Shown here piece by piece: positions 4,405 to 7,318 of a stretch of 7,318 bases of DNA. This stretch comes from Candidatus Woesearchaeota archaeon (GTDB lineage: Archaea; Nanobdellota; Nanobdellia; Pacearchaeales; GW2011-AR1). The number at the start of each line of letters is the position of its first letter. Position 1 is the first letter of the stretch. The stretch spans positions 1 through 7,318 of the forward strand of contig JAAZNJ010000009.1 in assembly GCA_012798335.1 (NCBI GenBank). The letters run 5' to 3'. A program made the translations under genes and the position numbers. The notes below the pieces were generated by a model. That model was not told where the DNA came from and made no database searches. It saw only the letters and a program-made list of their open reading frames with translations.

Positions 4405-6366
4405 CTATTCTTTTTTATTCTTTTTTTTCTTAGGTTTCTCTTCAACTTTTTTTTCTGGCTCTTCTCTCTCTTCTTGTTTAACTTCTTCAGGATTGTCTAT
4501 TTCTTCTTCCTTTTTTTCTTTTATTTTTCTTTTTGTTATAATCTTAAATATAATAAATACAATCACAACCATAAGCAATAAAGAAGTAAAAATAAAGAAT
4601 TTACTACCATCTCCACCAAATAAATCTGCTATTGCTCCGCCTGTTATTCCAAAGAAGCCATTATTCTTTTTAGCAGTTGTTGGTTTTGGTTGATTCAAAT
4701 TAATAATTCCATTAGAATTTGGATTTATTAAGGGACTTTCGGGATTATTAATCTCTTCCTCACTTGAGATTACTGTATTATTTGTTCTTTTGTGTCTCCT
4801 TCTTAATATAGATTCCTCTTCATATGCGCCAAATTTTGTAAAATGATATGTCCAGATTATTAAGTTATTTCCATCATCAAAATAACATTCTCCTTCACTT
4901 AAACTTCCTGCTGAATTCTCATTAGCAGTTAAATCACATTTATCTATAGAATAACTCCCTGTATCATTTTGAAAAAACGCATATTTTCCTGTCATACCAC
5001 CTAGAGTTATTTTAACAGGTTTATCAAAAATTAATCCTAAATCTAAACTTCCGACTTCGATAACTGTATTAACTTTGCCTAAAGAAGTCGTTGTGCTTGT
5101 TAAAGTAGGTAAAATTAAAGTTCCATCCCACCCAATGCCTTTTATAGAGAGATTTTCAGGGATTAAAACACTATAATTAACAAGACTTGTTTCTCTAATT
5201 AAAGAAATCTGTTTTGGAACAAGGACCGTATTAACAAATCCATTAATAACAATTTTAGACATATCTAAAATCACTTCTTTTGAAGAATCGACTTGTTGAG
5301 GAATTATTAATGTATCTAAAATTAAACTTTGATTTGTAAAAATTATCTTATCAGTGCTTTCATTTACAATTGTTGTTTTATTATTCGCTAATTGTTCTCC
5401 TTCTTTTAATTCTTCTTCATCTTGTTCTTCAGAATATGCTGAAGAGTAAATTATCAAATTTACGTTTTTAATCTGTTTTTCTCCATTATAATCAAAAATT
5501 ATAGGGATATTATAAGTTCCATTTTTAATTTCCAAATCTCCTGTAGTAACATTTGTAGTTAAATTTCCAAAAGATTTACCTAAAATTGAAAAACCAAAGA
5601 TTGGTAAAACAGAATCTTCAATAAACTCATTAACATTCAACTCCCAGTATTCTCTGTTTCTTACAGCATCTTTCATTCTGTTTAAATAAGTTTCATTTAA
5701 ATCGGCTAATCCCTTACTGTAATTAAATTGATAGATTGTTCCTTGCTTTAAGAAATTTAAATCTCCCCACATTTCAGGAAAATCATATTCTTCAATAAGG
5801 TTTGTATTCACAATATCATCTAAAAGAGAAGGATGATTAATTAACTCTTGAGCAGTGTAACTTTGGTTTATTTTCCCAGAAGAATGGAGAATAATAAAAA
5901 TAGTATTTATTAAATCTTTTGCGTCTAGAGTATTATTATTAATCTTAACCAATGGCAATGAACTATCTGAGATATTTAAATGATTAAAATGTATCTTATT
6001 ATCTTTTTCACTAAAATTAAAACCAAAATCGTAACTATTCAATACATTTGATAAATTTATCTTTAAATCATTTCCTAAATTAACTTCTATATCATATTCT
6101 TCTAATAATTTCGTTAAATTTATTTCATCACATTCAGGATACCTAAAAGTATTAAAATAAAAATTAGCATAAGAATTATAATCCCCTAAATAAACGGTTA
6201 AATTTGTTACTTTATCATTAAGAACACAAGACAAAGGTGTTGCGGACATTGAAGAAATTTTTATTAAGATTATAATTAATAATAAAGAATAAAATATGAT
6301 TTTCTTACTATTATCCATGTTTTTAGATAAACTTTCGTTCTTTATATTTTTTTCTATTTTTTGCAT
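4405..6366 (-). CDS. Membrane-anchored, sequon-rich surface protein
   Basis: This 653-residue protein has an N-terminal signal segment (hydrophobic about 23-40, likely cleaved near SSMSATP), a large ectodomain (about 45-585), a TM anchor (about 589-610) and a 43-residue cytoplasmic tail of mixed Lys/Glu (611-653). I count 19 N-X-S/T sequons, all in the predicted outside part. The middle (about 340-440) is a run of hydrophobic beta-strand-like segments. About 440-516 forms a module with a Cys pair (C477, C494) and a closing WTYHFTKFG motif like that in many archaeal and bacterial surface proteins, similar to ZU5-type domains. A proline/asparagine-rich linker and GITGGAI (573-579) precede the anchor. 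It lies 27 nt after the PKD-like protein gene, suggesting an operon. An in-frame ATG at 6318 (residue 17) is an alternative start with a better signal peptide and an appropriately placed TATA-like box. Exact function unknown. Confidence 0.8.
   Translation of the reverse strand: MQKIEKNIKNESLSKNMDNSKKIIFYSLLLIIILIKISSMSATPLSCVLNDKVTNLTVYLGDYNSYANFYFNTFRYPECDEINLTKLLEEYDIEVNLGNDLKINLSNVLNSYDFGFNFSEKDNKIHFNHLNISDSSLPLVKINNNTLDAKDLINTIFIILHSSGKINQSYTAQELINHPSLLDDIVNTNLIEEYDFPEMWGDLNFLKQGTIYQFNYSKGLADLNETYLNRMKDAVRNREYWELNVNEFIEDSVLPIFGFSILGKSFGNLTTNVTTGDLEIKNGTYNIPIIFDYNGEKQIKNVNLIIYSSAYSEEQDEEELKEGEQLANNKTTIVNESTDKIIFTNQSLILDTLIIPQQVDSSKEVILDMSKIVINGFVNTVLVPKQISLIRETSLVNYSVLIPENLSIKGIGWDGTLILPTLTSTTTSLGKVNTVIEVGSLDLGLIFDKPVKITLGGMTGKYAFFQNDTGSYSIDKCDLTANENSAGSLSEGECYFDDGNNLIIWTYHFTKFGAYEEESILRRRHKRTNNTVISSEEEINNPESPLINPNSNGIINLNQPKPTTAKKNNGFFGITGGAIADLFGGDGSKFFIFTSLLLMVVIVFIIFKIITKRKIKEKKEEEIDNPEEVKQEEREEPEKKVEEKPKKKKNKKE
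6341..6349 (-). promoter_or_regulatory. Possible internal TATA box for a leaderless start at 6318
   Basis: AAATATAAA on the minus strand is centred 27 nt before the in-frame ATG at 6318, preceded by a purine-rich GAAAA stretch that could act as BRE. The geometry matches the operon promoter at 3414-3423. Its overlap with the predicted first codons of the long form raises the chance that the true start is 6318. Confidence 0.35.
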
Positions 6367-6393
6367 TTTGATATTTTTTTACCTTTTATGGTT

Positions 6394-7318
6394 TTATTTT
6401 AAATTAATTTCCCTTGAAATAACTTTTATAGTATGATCTTTTCCCTCTAAATTATATTTTGTTGTTAATTCTATCCTATAATCTCCAGGAGAATTTAATT
6501 TAATACCCCCTGTTGGATAAGACATGAAAAAAGGACCATTAATCCAAAAAGGCAAACCTTGCCATAATGCAGAACAATAATCATTAATTCCAAATCTAGT
6601 GCGATCTTGTTCTGTTTGTACATAAAACATTCCTTCTTTACCAATTTCGTCTCTTTTTAATTTAAGAATTAAATTTTGATCCAAATTGAAACCAAATATC
6701 TTTTTATCTTTATTATAAATCTCATATATCAAAGAATCTTTATTTGAATTGTCTAAAATAATTTCTTTTAGGTCTTTATTATAATTGGTTATATCCCACC
6801 TATAGTCAAAGTAATCCCCTATATTATAATTATCTTTAAACTCAAAATTAATTTTAATATCTTCAATAGGATTTATTAAAAGACTTTGTGAATTTTTTAA
6901 TCCATCTTTATCTTCTACCTCTCCTAATAGCCTTATTCGGTCATTATAAAATCTTTTTTCTATATTTAATGGAGAACTATTTTTGATAACTTCATCAATA
7001 GAACCGTCATCATTAAGATCTATACTAATAATATAATCTTTTATTTCATTTTCATTGAGATTGTTTAAAGAAATATTTACAGATTCACCTTTTCTTATTT
7101 CATCTTCATTAATACTTAATGATAACCTTACAAGAGGAAACTGTAAAATCTTTATTTCTAAACTCTTTTCATCACTTTCATTTTTTGAATCAGTTACTTT
7201 ACCATAAACTTTTGCTGTTCCTAAAACATCAAATTTTCTTGAAACAACAAATGGGTTTGTTTGTTTTATCTCTTCATCTACTGTTCCATTCCCATCATAA
7301 TCAATTTTAATTTCATAT
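6394..7318 (-). CDS. Secreted protein with PKD-like, Ca-loop-bearing repeats; 5' end beyond window
   Basis: The frame is open from the window edge to TAA at 6394, giving 307 visible residues; the start and any signal peptide are outside. The first module has IDYDGNGTVDE (residues 5-15) and ends with FDVLGTAKVYGKVTDS (29-44). The second has IDLNDDGSIDE (99-109) and ends with RFYNDRIRLLGEVEDKDG (122-139). This 'D-x-[DN]-x-[DN]-G ... Y/F..G....V.D..G' layout is that of PKD domains with a calcium-loop-like insertion. The spacer (52-86) and the last 150 residues look like further beta-sandwich, with an aromatic-rich patch near 248-268. No C-terminal anchor is present, so this part would be extracellular and soluble or held by the next gene's product. 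An in-frame TTG at 6732 would be an artificial start, because the frame continues upstream without a stop. Binding of carbohydrate or protein is inferred only. Confidence 0.8.
   Translation of the reverse strand, partial: YEIKIDYDGNGTVDEEIKQTNPFVVSRKFDVLGTAKVYGKVTDSKNESDEKSLEIKILQFPLVRLSLSINEDEIRKGESVNISLNNLNENEIKDYIISIDLNDDGSIDEVIKNSSPLNIEKRFYNDRIRLLGEVEDKDGLKNSQSLLINPIEDIKINFEFKDNYNIGDYFDYRWDITNYNKDLKEIILDNSNKDSLIYEIYNKDKKIFGFNLDQNLILKLKRDEIGKEGMFYVQTEQDRTRFGINDYCSALWQGLPFWINGPFFMSYPTGGIKLNSPGDYRIELTTKYNLEGKDHTIKVISREINLK

Noticed and set aside
7119..7310. Plus-strand open frame near the right edge
   Set aside because: It lies opposite the PKD-like coding frame, which is open and shows domain patterns; the plus-strand peptide is a low-complexity Leu/Phe/His string.

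Overview
The window looks like part of the chromosome of an AT-rich archaeon, most likely one of the small-genome DPANN lineages (Woesearchaeota/Pacearchaeota-like). This rests on several observations. There is a tRNA-Leu with an intron at the archaeal 37/38 position and a bulge-helix-bulge splice site. Leaderless-type TATA-box promoters sit about 26 nt before start codons, and T-tract terminators follow genes. The envelope proteins are rich in N-glycosylation sequons, and leucine is mostly encoded by TTA. The lineage is inferred; no rRNA or informational marker is present. All supported genes lie on the minus strand, so transcription runs from high to low coordinates.

Region 7318-4405 holds two consecutive genes for exported proteins. 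The first is the 3' part of a gene for a secreted protein with two PKD-like modules carrying Asp-rich, calcium-loop-like motifs (7318-6394, start outside the window). After 27 nt comes a 653-residue, heavily sequon-bearing membrane-anchored surface protein with a C-terminal GITGG motif, a transmembrane anchor and a lysine/glutamate-rich cytoplasmic tail (6366-4405).

Region 4404-3658 holds a monocistronic gene for a small RRM RNA-binding protein with an Arg/Gly-rich tail (4291-3962) and a strong Shine-Dalgarno. It is followed by a T-rich terminator and an apparent remnant of a winged-helix regulator gene (3880-3755). Region 3657-3489 is tRNA-Leu(UAA) with an 84-nt intron.

Region 3423-1 is an operon with its own leaderless promoter: a signal-peptide/Ig-repeat/TM protein of the COG1361 'S-layer domain' type (3393-2140), then, after 5 nt, the N-terminal half of an RND/MMPL (HAE3-type, COG1033-like) exporter (2134-944), then the C-terminal half as a separate overlapping gene (966 to the left edge). 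A plausible reading is that the two half-transporters form one RND exporter at the membrane, with the Ig-repeat protein as its extracytoplasmic partner.

The main points for a second look are the split RND exporter with its own internal ribosome-binding site, the tRNA intron, the regulator remnant, the possible internal leaderless start of the 653-residue protein, and the GITGG pre-anchor motif. I see no CRISPR array, insertion sequence, rRNA or phage gene.
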